Shown here piece by piece: positions 20,081 through 29,372 of a DNA stretch of 64,000 bases (position 1 is the first letter of the stretch; each line of letters starts with the position of its first letter). Source of the stretch: Solirubrobacteraceae bacterium (GTDB taxonomy: Bacteria; Actinomycetota; Thermoleophilia; Solirubrobacterales; Solirubrobacteraceae); assembly GCA_030681525.1 (NCBI GenBank), contig JAUXSD010000214.1:1-64000 (forward strand), given 5' to 3'. Position numbers and translations under genes: made by a program. The notes beneath the pieces are model-generated. The model had not been told where the DNA came from. It made no database searches and worked only from the letters and a program-made list of their open reading frames with translations.

Positions 20081-21520
20081 TCAGCGCGCGAGCGAGCGGG
20101 CGAGCTCGACGAACAGCCGCACGCCCCAGCCCGAGCCACCCTTGGAGGCGTAGGGCTTGCCGGCGCCCCACGCGGTCCCGGCGATGTCGAGGTGCGCCCA
20201 CGGCACGTCGCCGGTGAAGCGCTGCAGAAACTGCGCGGCGACGCTCGAGCCGGCCTTGCGCGCCTCGTTGACGTTCATGAGGTCGGCCGTGTCGCTGTCG
20301 AGTGCCTTGGCGTAGTCGGCGTGCAGCGGCAGGCGCCAGACCGTCTCGCCGGTCGTCGTCGCGGCCGCGGTGATCTGCGCCGCCCAGTCGTCCTCGGAGG
20401 CGAACAGGCCGGCGTGCGTGTTGCCCAGCGCGGTGATGATCGAGCCGGTCAGCGTCGCGATGTCGACCAGCCGCTCGGCGCCGAGGTTGACGGCGTGCGT
20501 CAGGCAGTCGGCCAGCACGAGGCGGCCCTCGGCGTCGGTGTTGATGATCTCGATGGTCGTGCCGTTGGCCGCCGTGACGACGTCGCCCGGCTTGACCGCG
20601 TTGCCCGACGGCATGTTCTCGGTGGCGCCGACGACCGCGACGACGCGCACCGGCAGCTTCAGCTCGGCGATCGCCTCGATCGCGCCGAGCACCGCGGCGC
20701 CGCCGGACATGTCCATCTTCATGTCGGACATACGGTTGGCGTTCTTGATCGAGATGCCGCCGGTGTCGAACGTGACGGCCTTGCCGACGAGCCCGAGGGT
20801 TGGACCCTGCGCGTCCGGTCCCTCGTAGCGCAGCGTGATCAGCGCGGGCTCCTCGGCGGAGCCCTGTGCTACGCAGGCGAACGAGCCCATGCCGAGGCGC
20901 GCCAGTCCCGCTCTGCCCTCGACCTCGACGGTGACGCCGTCGAGCTCGCCGAGCACGCGTGCCGCGTCGGCCACCGCGGTCGGGGTCAGCGCGTTGGCGG
21001 GGGTGTTCTGCAGGTTGCGCGCGGCGTTGACCGCGCGGGTGACGATCTCCGCCTCGGCGACGACGCCGGAGAGGTCGTCGTGGGCGCTGACGAGCAGCGC
21101 CTCCAGGCCGCCGTTGCCGTTCTCGGGCGGCTTGCTCTTGAAGCGGTCGAAGCGGTAGGCGGTGAGCATCGTGCCCTCGACGACCGCCGCCGCGATCTCG
21201 CCCCCGACCTTGTGCGGCACCTCCCAGCACAGCCGCTCGGCGCCGAGCTCGCGGGCGCGGCCGAGCGCCGAGGCGGCGGCGATGCGCACCTTCTCGGGAT
21301 CGAGCTCGTCGCGCTTGCCGAGGCCCACGAGGACCCAGCGCTTGGCGCCGGCATGTGCGACGGCGAGGTGGCGGTGCTTGGCCTTGGCCTCGCCCGCGGC
21401 GACGAGCCCGTTGAGGATCCCGTCGATGTCGTGGTGGACCTTCTCGCCGTCCAGCACGCCGATGACGACGGTGTCGGCGTCGGTGTCCTGCGGCAGCTCG
21501 GTGGTGCTCTCGACGATCAC
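20081..21520 (-). CDS. pepA: Leucyl aminopeptidase (M17)
   Basis: VGKAVTFDTGGISIKNANRMSDMKMDMSGGAAVLGAI and NTDAEGRLVLADCLTHA are the M17 active-site signatures; GTG start chosen. Confidence 0.95.
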   Translation of the reverse strand: MIVESTTELPQDTDADTVVIGVLDGEKVHHDIDGILNGLVAAGEAKAKHRHLAVAHAGAKRWVLVGLGKRDELDPEKVRIAAASALGRARELGAERLCWEVPHKVGGEIAAAVVEGTMLTAYRFDRFKSKPPENGNGGLEALLVSAHDDLSGVVAEAEIVTRAVNAARNLQNTPANALTPTAVADAARVLGELDGVTVEVEGRAGLARLGMGSFACVAQGSAEEPALITLRYEGPDAQGPTLGLVGKAVTFDTGGISIKNANRMSDMKMDMSGGAAVLGAIEAIAELKLPVRVVAVVGATENMPSGNAVKPGDVVTAANGTTIEIINTDAEGRLVLADCLTHAVNLGAERLVDIATLTGSIITALGNTHAGLFASEDDWAAQITAAATTTGETVWRLPLHADYAKALDSDTADLMNVNEARKAGSSVAAQFLQRFTGDVPWAHLDIAGTAWGAGKPYASKGGSGWGVRLFVELARSLAR

Positions 21521-21715
21521 GAGGGGGAGGCTACCCGGGTGGTGGCGGGCGGTTCGCGACGGCGTCTGGGGCTTTCGCTTGAACTGCGTCGCTGAGGGTG
21601 TGAGTGGGGGAGCGAGCGGCGTTTGAGCCGGGTTCGGCGGGAGGGTGGCGGGTTGCTGTTCGTAGCGAACATCTACGCGCCAGCGTCCCCCGCGAGGCCG
21701 GCACCTGCGGACCTG

Positions 21716-21751
21716 GTCGGTTTGTTCATCCCACGTGGCTGTTGCGTAACT
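21716..21751 (+). repeat. Left terminal inverted repeat of IS
   Basis: 36-bp arm matching the reverse complement of 23218-23253 at 34 of 36 positions by eye. Confidence 0.88.
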
Positions 21752-21787
21752 CGCGGGTCCGTCCGGCGGGGTTAAGACTCTGTCGGG

Positions 21788-23125
21788 ATGACGCAGAACT
21801 TCTTGTCGTGTGATCGTGAGCAGGAGTTGCTGTTGCCGCCGAGCCTGCGCGACTGGCTGCCTGACGGGCATCTGGCGTGGTTTGTGCTGGAGAGCGTTGC
21901 GGAGATCGATCTGGCCGCGATCTACCGGGCTTATCGACCGGATGGCCAGGGCCGTCCGGCGCACGAGCCGGCGATGATGACGGCCCTGTTTTTGTATGCC
22001 TATGCGGTCGGTGAGCGCTCTACGCGCGCGATCGAACGGCGCTGCGTCGAGGACGTCGCGTTTCGGGTGATCGCGGCCAATCGGGCACCCGATCACACCA
22101 CGATCAGCCGGTTTCGCCGACGTCACGAGCAGGCGCTGGCCGGCCTGTTTAGCGACGTCCTGGTGCTCTGCGCGAAGGCCGGGCTGGTCAGCGTCGGCAC
22201 GGTCGCGGTCGATGGCACCAAGCTTCAAGCCAACGCGTCATTGGACGCCAACCGCAGCTACGAAACGATTCGTTCCGATGTCGAGCGCTACTTCCGCGAG
22301 AGCGCCGAGATCGACGCGGCCGAGGACGAGCTCTACGGCGACAAGCGCGGCGATGAGCTGCCCGCCGAGCTGGCCGACCCGACGACGCGTCGCGAGGCGC
22401 TGCGGCGCGCGAAGGCCGAGCTTGAGGCCGAGCACGCTGCCCGCCAGGCCGACTATGACGCCAGGACCCAACGCCATCGCGAGTACGTTGAGCGGACCGG
22501 CAAGCGGCCGCGTGGCCGGCCGCCCGCGTCGCCACCGCAAGACGACGCGTTGTTTACGGCCAAGCGCAACCTGACCGATCTCGACAGTCGGATCGTGCGT
22601 GACAAGGGCGCCCGGATCCAGGGCTATAACGCTCAAGCCGTCGTCGGTGAAGGCCAGATCATCATCGCCGCGCAGATCACCAGCCGCGCCGTTGACGGCG
22701 GCCTGCTGGAACCGATGGTCAGCGCCGCACAAGCCCAACTCAGCGCTGCCGGGCTGCCCGACCACCTCGATGTCGTGCTCGCCGACGGCGCCTACTGGAA
22801 CAACGACCAAATCGGGGCGTTACACGACCAAGGCATTACGGCGCTGATCCCTCCCGCCGCTCGGCACCGCCGCACGCCACGCCAACGCGCCGGCAACCAA
22901 GGCCCCCACGCCGACCGCATCAACGCGATCCTCGCCACCGACGACGGCGACGCGCTGTATCGCCGACGACAGCACATCGTCGAGCCCGTCTTCGGCCACA
23001 TCAAGTACCTGCGCAGCATCGACCGGCTCGCCCGACGCGGACTACAAGCCTGCCAAGCCGAATGGCAACTCATCGCCGCCACCCACAACCTCCTCAAGCT
23101 CTACCGCGCCCCCACACCGGCCTAG
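21788..23125 (+). CDS. IS1182-family transposase (DDE, DUF772/DDE_Tnp_1)
   Basis: MTQNFLSCDREQELLLPPSLRDWLPDGHLAWFVLESV..., VAVDGTKLQANAS, VVLADGAYWNN, EPVFGHIKYLRSIDR. Confidence 0.93.
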   Translation: MTQNFLSCDREQELLLPPSLRDWLPDGHLAWFVLESVAEIDLAAIYRAYRPDGQGRPAHEPAMMTALFLYAYAVGERSTRAIERRCVEDVAFRVIAANRAPDHTTISRFRRRHEQALAGLFSDVLVLCAKAGLVSVGTVAVDGTKLQANASLDANRSYETIRSDVERYFRESAEIDAAEDELYGDKRGDELPAELADPTTRREALRRAKAELEAEHAARQADYDARTQRHREYVERTGKRPRGRPPASPPQDDALFTAKRNLTDLDSRIVRDKGARIQGYNAQAVVGEGQIIIAAQITSRAVDGGLLEPMVSAAQAQLSAAGLPDHLDVVLADGAYWNNDQIGALHDQGITALIPPAARHRRTPRQRAGNQGPHADRINAILATDDGDALYRRRQHIVEPVFGHIKYLRSIDRLARRGLQACQAEWQLIAATHNLLKLYRAPTPA

Positions 23126-23217
23126 AGCCGGCGGACTCGCCCGAGCGCCGGTCCGCTGACAGCCAAAGTTCACGCTGGCACGACGACCGCGACCGCCGAG
23201 GCCCCGCGGGCCGCAGC

Positions 23218-23253
23218 AGTTACGCAACAGCCACGAGGCATGAACAAACCGAC
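23218..23253 (-). repeat. Right terminal inverted repeat of IS
   Basis: 36-bp arm matching the reverse complement of 21716-21751 at 34 of 36 positions by eye. Confidence 0.88.
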
Positions 23254-23266
23254 AAGCCCTCGTCTA

Positions 23267-23716
23267 TCACCGCGCGCGGCGCTGGGCGAGCCCGCCGAGG
23301 AGGATGAGCACCCCGCCGGCGAGCAGCACCGGCGTGCCCGGCCCGACCGAGCTGTCGAGCAGCGAGCGCGCGGCGGCGCGCTCGAGCTCGGCGCCGTCGC
23401 GTGTCTCGAGCTCGAGGACGTTGGCCATGTAGGCGAGCAGCAGGCCGCCGGCGATCGTCGTCAGCAGGCCGAGGCCGATGAGCACGATCCGCGCCGCGCC
23501 CAGCAGGGCGAGCACGGCCGAGAGCATCCCGACCGCGACGATCGCGGGCCACAGTGCGGTGTCGGTCCCGGCGACCGTGCGGTTGCCGGCGCCCGCGTCG
23601 GCGCTGATGAGGTCGAGGTCGAGCGTCACGGTCAGCCCCGTCACGGTCACCCACGTCAGGAACGCCGAGAGGATCGTCGCGGCGCCACCCACCAGGCCAA
23701 GAGCTCGCGCGATCAC
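23267..23716 (-). CDS. Small polytopic membrane protein, Trp-associated-like or unknown
   Basis: 149 aa, four hydrophobic segments; first loop FLTWVTVTGLTVTLDLDLISADAGAGNRTV. Confidence 0.7.
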   Translation of the reverse strand: MIARALGLVGGAATILSAFLTWVTVTGLTVTLDLDLISADAGAGNRTVAGTDTALWPAIVAVGMLSAVLALLGAARIVLIGLGLLTTIAGGLLLAYMANVLELETRDGAELERAAARSLLDSSVGPGTPVLLAGGVLILLGGLAQRRAR

Positions 23717-23795
23717 GCTCAGCCCCTACCCGCCACGCACGTTTTCTGCCGCGATCGGGTAGGGAAAGCCAAGACCCGACGAACGGAGAGACCTC

Positions 23796-24095
23796 ATGCA
23801 AGACGAACAGGCCGAGCAGACCGACGAGGCCACCGAGCCGACCGCCGAGGAGACCGAGGGCGCCGCCGAGGCGACCGCCGAGGACACGGGCGCCGACGCC
23901 GAGGCCGCCTCTGACGACGCCGCCGCTGCAGTCGATGCGCAGGCCTCGCCCGGCGGTGCCGGAGAGACCGTTCTGAAGCAGCCGGAGGTCCCCGACGACG
24001 CGAACGACACGATCGCGGCCGCTCAGGAGCACATCAACAGCTTGAACATGGACAGGGAGCGCGAGGCCGCCGAGCGGGCCCAGAAGCAGCTCTAG
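23796..24095 (+). CDS. Acidic low-complexity hypothetical protein
   Basis: 99 aa, Glu/Ala/Asp-rich N-terminal half, short basic/helical C-terminus. Confidence 0.6.
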   Translation: MQDEQAEQTDEATEPTAEETEGAAEATAEDTGADAEAASDDAAAAVDAQASPGGAGETVLKQPEVPDDANDTIAAAQEHINSLNMDREREAAERAQKQL

Positions 24096-24149
24096 CTCGC
24101 TCGCCGCGCGGGCCGGGACGACGGAGCCTGGCCCGCTACCGTTGGCTTC

Positions 24150-25913
24150 ATGAGCAACCCGCCCCGGGCCGCCGGGCGCCCGCACGACCCCGTCGCGATC
24201 CTCAAGCCGCTGCTCGAGGAGCGCGAGCGCACGCTGGGCGCCGACCATCCGGACACGCTGGCCAGCCGCGGCAACCTGGCCAACGCCTACCAGGCCTCCG
24301 GCCGCCTGCCCGAGGCCATCGCGCTGTACGAGGCGCTCGCGGCCGACCGCGAGCGCGTCCACGGCGCGGAGCACCCGCACACGCTGCGCTCGCGCCACAG
24401 CCTCGCCGGCGCGTACCTGGCGGGCCGGCGCGCGCAGGACGCGATCACGATCCTCGAGCCGCTGGTCGCCGACCTCGAGCGCGCCCTCGGCCCCGAGCAC
24501 CTCAACACGATCGGCACGCGCGGCAACCTCGCCAACGCCTATGGCGCGAGCGGTCGCGTCCAGGATGCGATCGCGATCCTCGAGCCGCTGCTCGACGACC
24601 GCGCGCGGATCCTCGGCGCCGAGCATCCCGACACCCTGGCGACCCGCGGCAACCTCGGCAACGCCTACGGGTCGGCCGGTCGCATCCGGGACGCGATCGC
24701 GGTCTTCGAGCCGCTCCTGGCCGACCTGGAGCGCATCCTCGGCGCCGAGCATCCCTACGCCCTCAGCACGCGCGGCAACCTCGCCAACGCCTACCAGGAC
24801 GCCGGGCGGACGGGCGATCCGATCGAGATGCTCGAGGCGCTGCTGGCCGACCACGAGCGCACGCTGGGTGCCGAGCACCCCGACACGCTGCGCTCGCGCG
24901 GCAACCTCGCCAACGCCTACACCGACGCCGGCCGCACCGCGGACGCGATCGCGCGCTACGAGCCGCTCGCGGCCGACCGCGAGCGGATCCTCGGCGGCGA
25001 GCATCCGGACACGCTGGCCGTCCGCGGCAACCTCGCCAACGCGTACCGCGACGCGGGGCGCACGAAGGACGCGATCGCGATCCTAGAGCCGCTCGTCGCC
25101 GATCTCGAGCGAACCCTCGGCGCCGAGCATCCCGACACGCTCGGCAGCCGCAACAACCTGGCAAACGCCTACCAGGCCGCCGGGCGCACCCATGACGCGA
25201 TCACGATCCTCGAGCCGCTCGTCGCCGACCTCGAGCGGATCCTCGGTCCCGAGCATCCCGACACCCTCGGCAGCCGCAACAACCTGACGAACGCCCATCG
25301 CGCGGCCGGGCGCACCGGCAACGCGATCGAGATCCTCGAGCCGCTCGTCGGCGACCTCGCGCGCACGCTCGGCGGCGCGCACCCCGACACGCTGGCCAGC
25401 CGCGCCAACCTCGCCAACGCCTACCAGGCCGCGGGTCGCCCCGGCGATGCGATCGCCGTGCTCGAGCCGCTGATCGCCGACTACGCGACGGCGCTCGGCG
25501 CCGAGCACGCCGACACGCTGACGGCTCGCGTCACGCTGGCCGCGGCCCACCAGGACGCCGAGCGGCCGGACGACGCGATCGCGATCCTCGAGCCGCTGGT
25601 GGCCGACCTCGAGCGCATCCACGGCGCGGATAGCCCGAACGTGCTGCGCACCCGCAACAACCTCGCCATCGTCCTCCTCGACGCCGACCGGGCGCCGGAC
25701 GCGATCGACCTCCTCGAGCCGCTGCTGGCCGACCTCGATCGCGTCCTGGGAGCCGAGCACCCCGACACGGTCGGCGCCCGCCAGAACCTGGCCAACGCAC
25801 TGGAGGCCGTCGGGCGCGGTTCGGAGGCCGAGCGCGCGCGCAAGCGGGCGGCGCAGGAGAGCGCGTGGGGCGAGGACATCGCTCCGGGCGACGACAACAC
25901 GTTCATCGTCTGA
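24150..25913 (+). CDS. Kinesin-light-chain-like TPR protein with 13 tandem 42-aa repeats
   Basis: Repeat unit approximating AIAILEPLVADLERILGAEHPDTLASRGNLANAYQAAGRTGD, counted 13 times end to end. Confidence 0.92.
   Translation: MSNPPRAAGRPHDPVAILKPLLEERERTLGADHPDTLASRGNLANAYQASGRLPEAIALYEALAADRERVHGAEHPHTLRSRHSLAGAYLAGRRAQDAITILEPLVADLERALGPEHLNTIGTRGNLANAYGASGRVQDAIAILEPLLDDRARILGAEHPDTLATRGNLGNAYGSAGRIRDAIAVFEPLLADLERILGAEHPYALSTRGNLANAYQDAGRTGDPIEMLEALLADHERTLGAEHPDTLRSRGNLANAYTDAGRTADAIARYEPLAADRERILGGEHPDTLAVRGNLANAYRDAGRTKDAIAILEPLVADLERTLGAEHPDTLGSRNNLANAYQAAGRTHDAITILEPLVADLERILGPEHPDTLGSRNNLTNAHRAAGRTGNAIEILEPLVGDLARTLGGAHPDTLASRANLANAYQAAGRPGDAIAVLEPLIADYATALGAEHADTLTARVTLAAAHQDAERPDDAIAILEPLVADLERIHGADSPNVLRTRNNLAIVLLDADRAPDAIDLLEPLLADLDRVLGAEHPDTVGARQNLANALEAVGRGSEAERARKRAAQESAWGEDIAPGDDNTFIV
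24195..25832 (+). repeat. 126-bp coding tandem repeat array (13 TPR units)
   Basis: Each 42-aa unit is in register with conserved GAEHPDTL and NLANAY blocks. Confidence 0.85.
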
Positions 25914-25916
25914 GCG

Positions 25917-26579
25917 TCACGTGCCGCGCAGGTACGTCAGCACGGCCAGCACCCGGCGGTGGTCCTCCGTGGCGCGCGGCAGCCCGAGCTTGATGAAGAT
26001 CGAGGTCACGTGCTTCTCGACGGCGCGCTCGGTCACGACGAGGTGCTCGGCGATCCCGGCGTTGGAGCGTCCCTCGGCCATGAGCTCCATGACGTCGCGT
26101 TCGCGCGGGCTCAACCCCTCCAGCGGGTCATCGCGGCGCTTGCGGCCAAGCAGACGGGCGACGACCTCAGGGTCGAGCGCCGAGCCGCCGTCGGCGACAC
26201 GCCGCACTGCGTCGAGGAACCGGCTGAGGTCGGCGACGCGGTCTTTGAGCAGGTAGCCGAGCCCGTCGGCGCCGCTGGTGAACAGGTCCATCGCGTAGAC
26301 CTCCTCGACGTACTGGCTGAGCACGAGCACGCCGACGTCCGGGAAGCGCTCGCGGATCTCGGTGGCCGCACGCAGCCCCTCGTCGGTGTGAGAGGGGGGC
26401 ATCCGCACGTCGACGATCGCGAGGTCGGGCCGGTGGGCGCCGATCTTGCGCAGCAGATCCTCGGCGTCACCGGCCTGCGCGACGACCTCCATCCCGGCAT
26501 CCTCGAGCAGGCGGGCCACCCCGGCCCGCAGCAGCATCTGGTCGTCGGCGAGTACGATCCTGATCGTCCGCTGCATCAT
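25917..26579 (-). CDS. NarL/FixJ-family response regulator
   Basis: Receiver (LADDQMLLRAGV, AIVDVRMPPSHTDEGL, LLKDRV) plus LuxR HTH (LSPRERDVMELMAEGRSNAGIAEHLVVTERAVEKHVTSIFIKLGL). Confidence 0.93.
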   Translation of the reverse strand: MMQRTIRIVLADDQMLLRAGVARLLEDAGMEVVAQAGDAEDLLRKIGAHRPDLAIVDVRMPPSHTDEGLRAATEIRERFPDVGVLVLSQYVEEVYAMDLFTSGADGLGYLLKDRVADLSRFLDAVRRVADGGSALDPEVVARLLGRKRRDDPLEGLSPRERDVMELMAEGRSNAGIAEHLVVTERAVEKHVTSIFIKLGLPRATEDHRRVLAVLTYLRGT

Positions 26580-26929
26580 GCGACGAGCCTGCGCAGCGCC
26601 GGGCCGCTGAGGTCGGCCTTCGAGAGAAAGCCGCGGGCGCCAGAACGGCCGACGAGCGGGCCGAAGTCCCGGGCGTCACGGCTGGACACGAGCACGACAG
26701 CCGGTGCATCGCTTGCTTCGGTGATACGCGCGGCGACCGCGAAGCCGTCGGTGTCTGGCAGGTTGACGTCAAGCAGCACCATGTCCGGCCGCAGCCGGCC
26801 GGCGGCGGCGACCCCGCCGGCTCCGTCGGCGGCTTCGCCCACGACCGTCCAGCCGTCGAACTCCAGCAGCATCCGAGCGATCGCGCGGAAGCTCGGGTGG
26901 TCGTCGACGATAACGACGGTCGGGCTCAT
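26576..26929 (-). CDS. Single-domain response regulator (receiver only)
   Basis: VVIVDDHPSFRAIARMLLEF, MVLLDVNLPDTDGF, FLSKADL; stop overlaps the downstream RR start (ATGA). Confidence 0.9.
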   Translation of the reverse strand: MSPTVVIVDDHPSFRAIARMLLEFDGWTVVGEAADGAGGVAAAGRLRPDMVLLDVNLPDTDGFAVAARITEASDAPAVVLVSSRDARDFGPLVGRSGARGFLSKADLSGPALRRLVA

Positions 26930-27001
26930 GCACATCATTGTGGAGCCGTCATTCCGCGTACCACCTACGGCTAACCACACTTCGTGCCCGCCGCGCAACG
27001 A

Positions 27002-27028
27002 CCGGTGCCCGCACACGGCGGGCACCGG
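27002..27028 (-). terminator. Strong hairpin downstream of MMPL gene
   Basis: Perfect 11-bp stem ccggtgcccgc / gcgggcaccgg with loop acacg, 18 nt past the MMPL stop. Confidence 0.6.
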
Positions 27029-27046
27029 ACCGGGGATCGGTGTCGG

Positions 27047-29242
27047 CTACGCGCGCGCGGGCTGCGGCTCGGGCTCCAGCACCGGCAGTCGGCGCAGCGG
27101 CCGCGGCAGGTACCAGTTCCAGTCGCCGAGGAGCTTCATCGTGGCCGGCAGCAGCACCGCCCGCACGATAGTCGCGTCGACGAAGATCGCGACGGCGAGG
27201 CCGACGCCCATCTGCTTGAACTCCAGCATGCTCAGCGTGGCGAACACGCTGAACACGGCCACCATGACCAGCGCCGCACTCGTCACCACGCCGGCAGTGG
27301 ACTTGATGCCGTGTGCGACGGCCTGATCGGTCGACATGCCGGCGTCGACCGCCTCGCGGATCCGGGTCAGGATGAACACGTGGTAGTCCATCGAGAGCCC
27401 GAACAGGATCACGAAGAGAAACAACGGCAGCCAGGCGACGATCCCGCCCAGCGACTCGAAGCCGAGCAGGCTCTCACCGTGGCCGTCCTGGAAGACGAGC
27501 GTCAGGACGCCGTAGCTCGCGCCGACCGACAGCAGGTTCAACACGATCGCCTTGATCGGGATGACGATCGACCGGAAGGTCACCAACAGCAGCACGAACG
27601 CGAGACCGAGGACGAAGGCGAACACGAGCGGAAGATGGGACCGCATCGAGTCGTCGAAGTCCTTCGAGGCCGCGGTCATCCCGCCGACGTTCGCTTCCAC
27701 GTTCGGCACGCTGCCGACGGTCGCCGGCACGACCTCGTCGCGCAGCACCGCAAGGGCCCGCTCGGACGTCGCGTCGGTCCCCGTTCCGTGCATCGCGATA
27801 CTGACGATCGCCAGGGTCCGGTCGGGGTTGACGGTCAGGCCGACCGGCTCGGACATATGGCCGGTGTCGAGCGCGGTCCGCCGCAGGTCGGCGATCGCGC
27901 CGCGCACCGCGGGGGCGGTCACGTCGGGCGCCTGCACGACCACGGTGGCCGGCAGCGGACCGCCCGGGAACGCGTCCTGGATGCGGTCATAGGTCTGCAT
28001 GACCGCCAGATCGCGCGGGATCCCCTGCACGCCGGGGTTGATCGTGTTCATTCCCAGCGCCGGGACGGCAAGGGCGACGAGCAGCGTGGTCGCCGCCACC
28101 GCCGCGATGACGGGGTGGCGCAGGACGCGGTCGAGCACGGCGTTCCACACCCGTGACTCGCCGTGGTTGCGGTGGCGGCGCTTGCTCACCCACGGCACCC
28201 GGCCCTTCTCGGTCCAGCCCTTCTGGCCCAGCCACGACAGCATCGCCGGCAGGAACGTCAGCGAGCCGATGACGGCGACCGCGACGACGACGATCGTGCC
28301 GACGGCAAAGGAGACGAACGTCGCGTTGCCGGCCAGGAACATCCCGGCCATGGCGATCATCACGGTCACCCCGGAGATCAGGACGGCCCGTCCGGAGGTG
28401 GCAGCCGCGGCCGCCAGTGCCGCGTCGGCGCCCTTGCCGGCGTCGCGCTCCTCCATCACGCGGCGCAGGTAGAACATCGAGTAGTCGACGCCGACCGCGA
28501 GTCCGATGAGCAGAACCACGGAGTTGACCTGTTCGCCGAACGCGGTCAGCTGGCTCAGCGGGCCCAGCAGGCCGAGCGTGCCCGCCACCGCGGTCAGTCC
28601 CAGCAGCAGGGGCAGACCGGCGGCCACGAGCGCGCCGAACGCCAGCAGCAGGATCACGAGGGTGATCGGAATCGACAGCCCCTCCGCCTTCTTGAAGTCG
28701 TCCGACAGGGCCTGGGACACCGCCTTGGAGGTCGATGCGTCGCCGAACTGCTCGATGCGCATGCCCGGATGGGCGGCCTGCGCCGCTGCGGTGGCGGCGA
28801 GCGTGGCCGCGACACGGTCGGCCGCCGCATCCTCGTCGCCGGCCAGCTTGAACGTCACCAGGCCCGAACGGCCGTCCTCGGAGATCTGTCCCGCGTTCCC
28901 GGCGGCCAGCGGCGACTGCACGTCGCTGACGTGCTCGACGGCACGCAGACGCGCAGAGACGTCCTGCACGGCCGCGGCGAAGCCGGGATCGTCGACCTTC
29001 GTCGAGCCTCTGCCCTGCACGAGGATCTGCTCCTCGACGTAGTCGGGGAAGCCGGCGTCGGCCACGGCGCGGTCGGCCACCTGGGACTGGCCGTTGCCCA
29101 TGTCCTCGGTGGCAAGGGTCTTCGTTCCGATCATCCCGCCGATGAGGGTCGCGACGACGACGAAGGTCAGCCAGCCGGCGATGGCCGTGCGGCGGTGCGT
29201 CGCGCTCCAGTGTCCTGCTCGTGCTGCGATGTTGCTCTTCAT
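27047..29242 (-). CDS. MMPL/RND family transporter
   Basis: Twelve-helix architecture; AVGVDYSMFYLRRVMEERDAGK, FGLSMDYHVFILTRIREAVDAG; start MKSNIAARAGHW preceded by aggagga. Confidence 0.92.
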   Translation of the reverse strand: MKSNIAARAGHWSATHRRTAIAGWLTFVVVATLIGGMIGTKTLATEDMGNGQSQVADRAVADAGFPDYVEEQILVQGRGSTKVDDPGFAAAVQDVSARLRAVEHVSDVQSPLAAGNAGQISEDGRSGLVTFKLAGDEDAAADRVAATLAATAAAQAAHPGMRIEQFGDASTSKAVSQALSDDFKKAEGLSIPITLVILLLAFGALVAAGLPLLLGLTAVAGTLGLLGPLSQLTAFGEQVNSVVLLIGLAVGVDYSMFYLRRVMEERDAGKGADAALAAAAATSGRAVLISGVTVMIAMAGMFLAGNATFVSFAVGTIVVVAVAVIGSLTFLPAMLSWLGQKGWTEKGRVPWVSKRRHRNHGESRVWNAVLDRVLRHPVIAAVAATTLLVALAVPALGMNTINPGVQGIPRDLAVMQTYDRIQDAFPGGPLPATVVVQAPDVTAPAVRGAIADLRRTALDTGHMSEPVGLTVNPDRTLAIVSIAMHGTGTDATSERALAVLRDEVVPATVGSVPNVEANVGGMTAASKDFDDSMRSHLPLVFAFVLGLAFVLLLVTFRSIVIPIKAIVLNLLSVGASYGVLTLVFQDGHGESLLGFESLGGIVAWLPLFLFVILFGLSMDYHVFILTRIREAVDAGMSTDQAVAHGIKSTAGVVTSAALVMVAVFSVFATLSMLEFKQMGVGLAVAIFVDATIVRAVLLPATMKLLGDWNWYLPRPLRRLPVLEPEPQPARA

Positions 29243-29372
29243 GAGTTCTCCTCCTGGGCTCTGATCGCCGAGAGCCGGACTTTGCCTCGCGACGCCCATC
29301 CGGCGTCTACGGAGAACAAGCGGCGTGGGGTGCGGCTATCCGCACCGCCAAGCCGACGTACGATGTGCAGGC

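Larger units (their letters stand above)
21716..23253 (+). mobile_element. IS1182-family-like insertion sequence
   Basis: Transposase ORF flanked by inverted repeats gtcggtttgttcatcccacgtggctgttgcgtaact (21716-21751) and its reverse complement at 23218-23253 with 34/36 matches. Confidence 0.9.

Noticed and set aside
21700-23270. Target-site duplication flanking the IS
   Set aside because: Left flank (...gcacctgcggacctg) and right flank (aagccctcgtctatc...) share no obvious direct repeat.
24195-25832. Regular 126-bp repeats as a possible CRISPR-like array
   Set aside because: Repeats are continuous, in frame and encode TPR units; no unique spacers.
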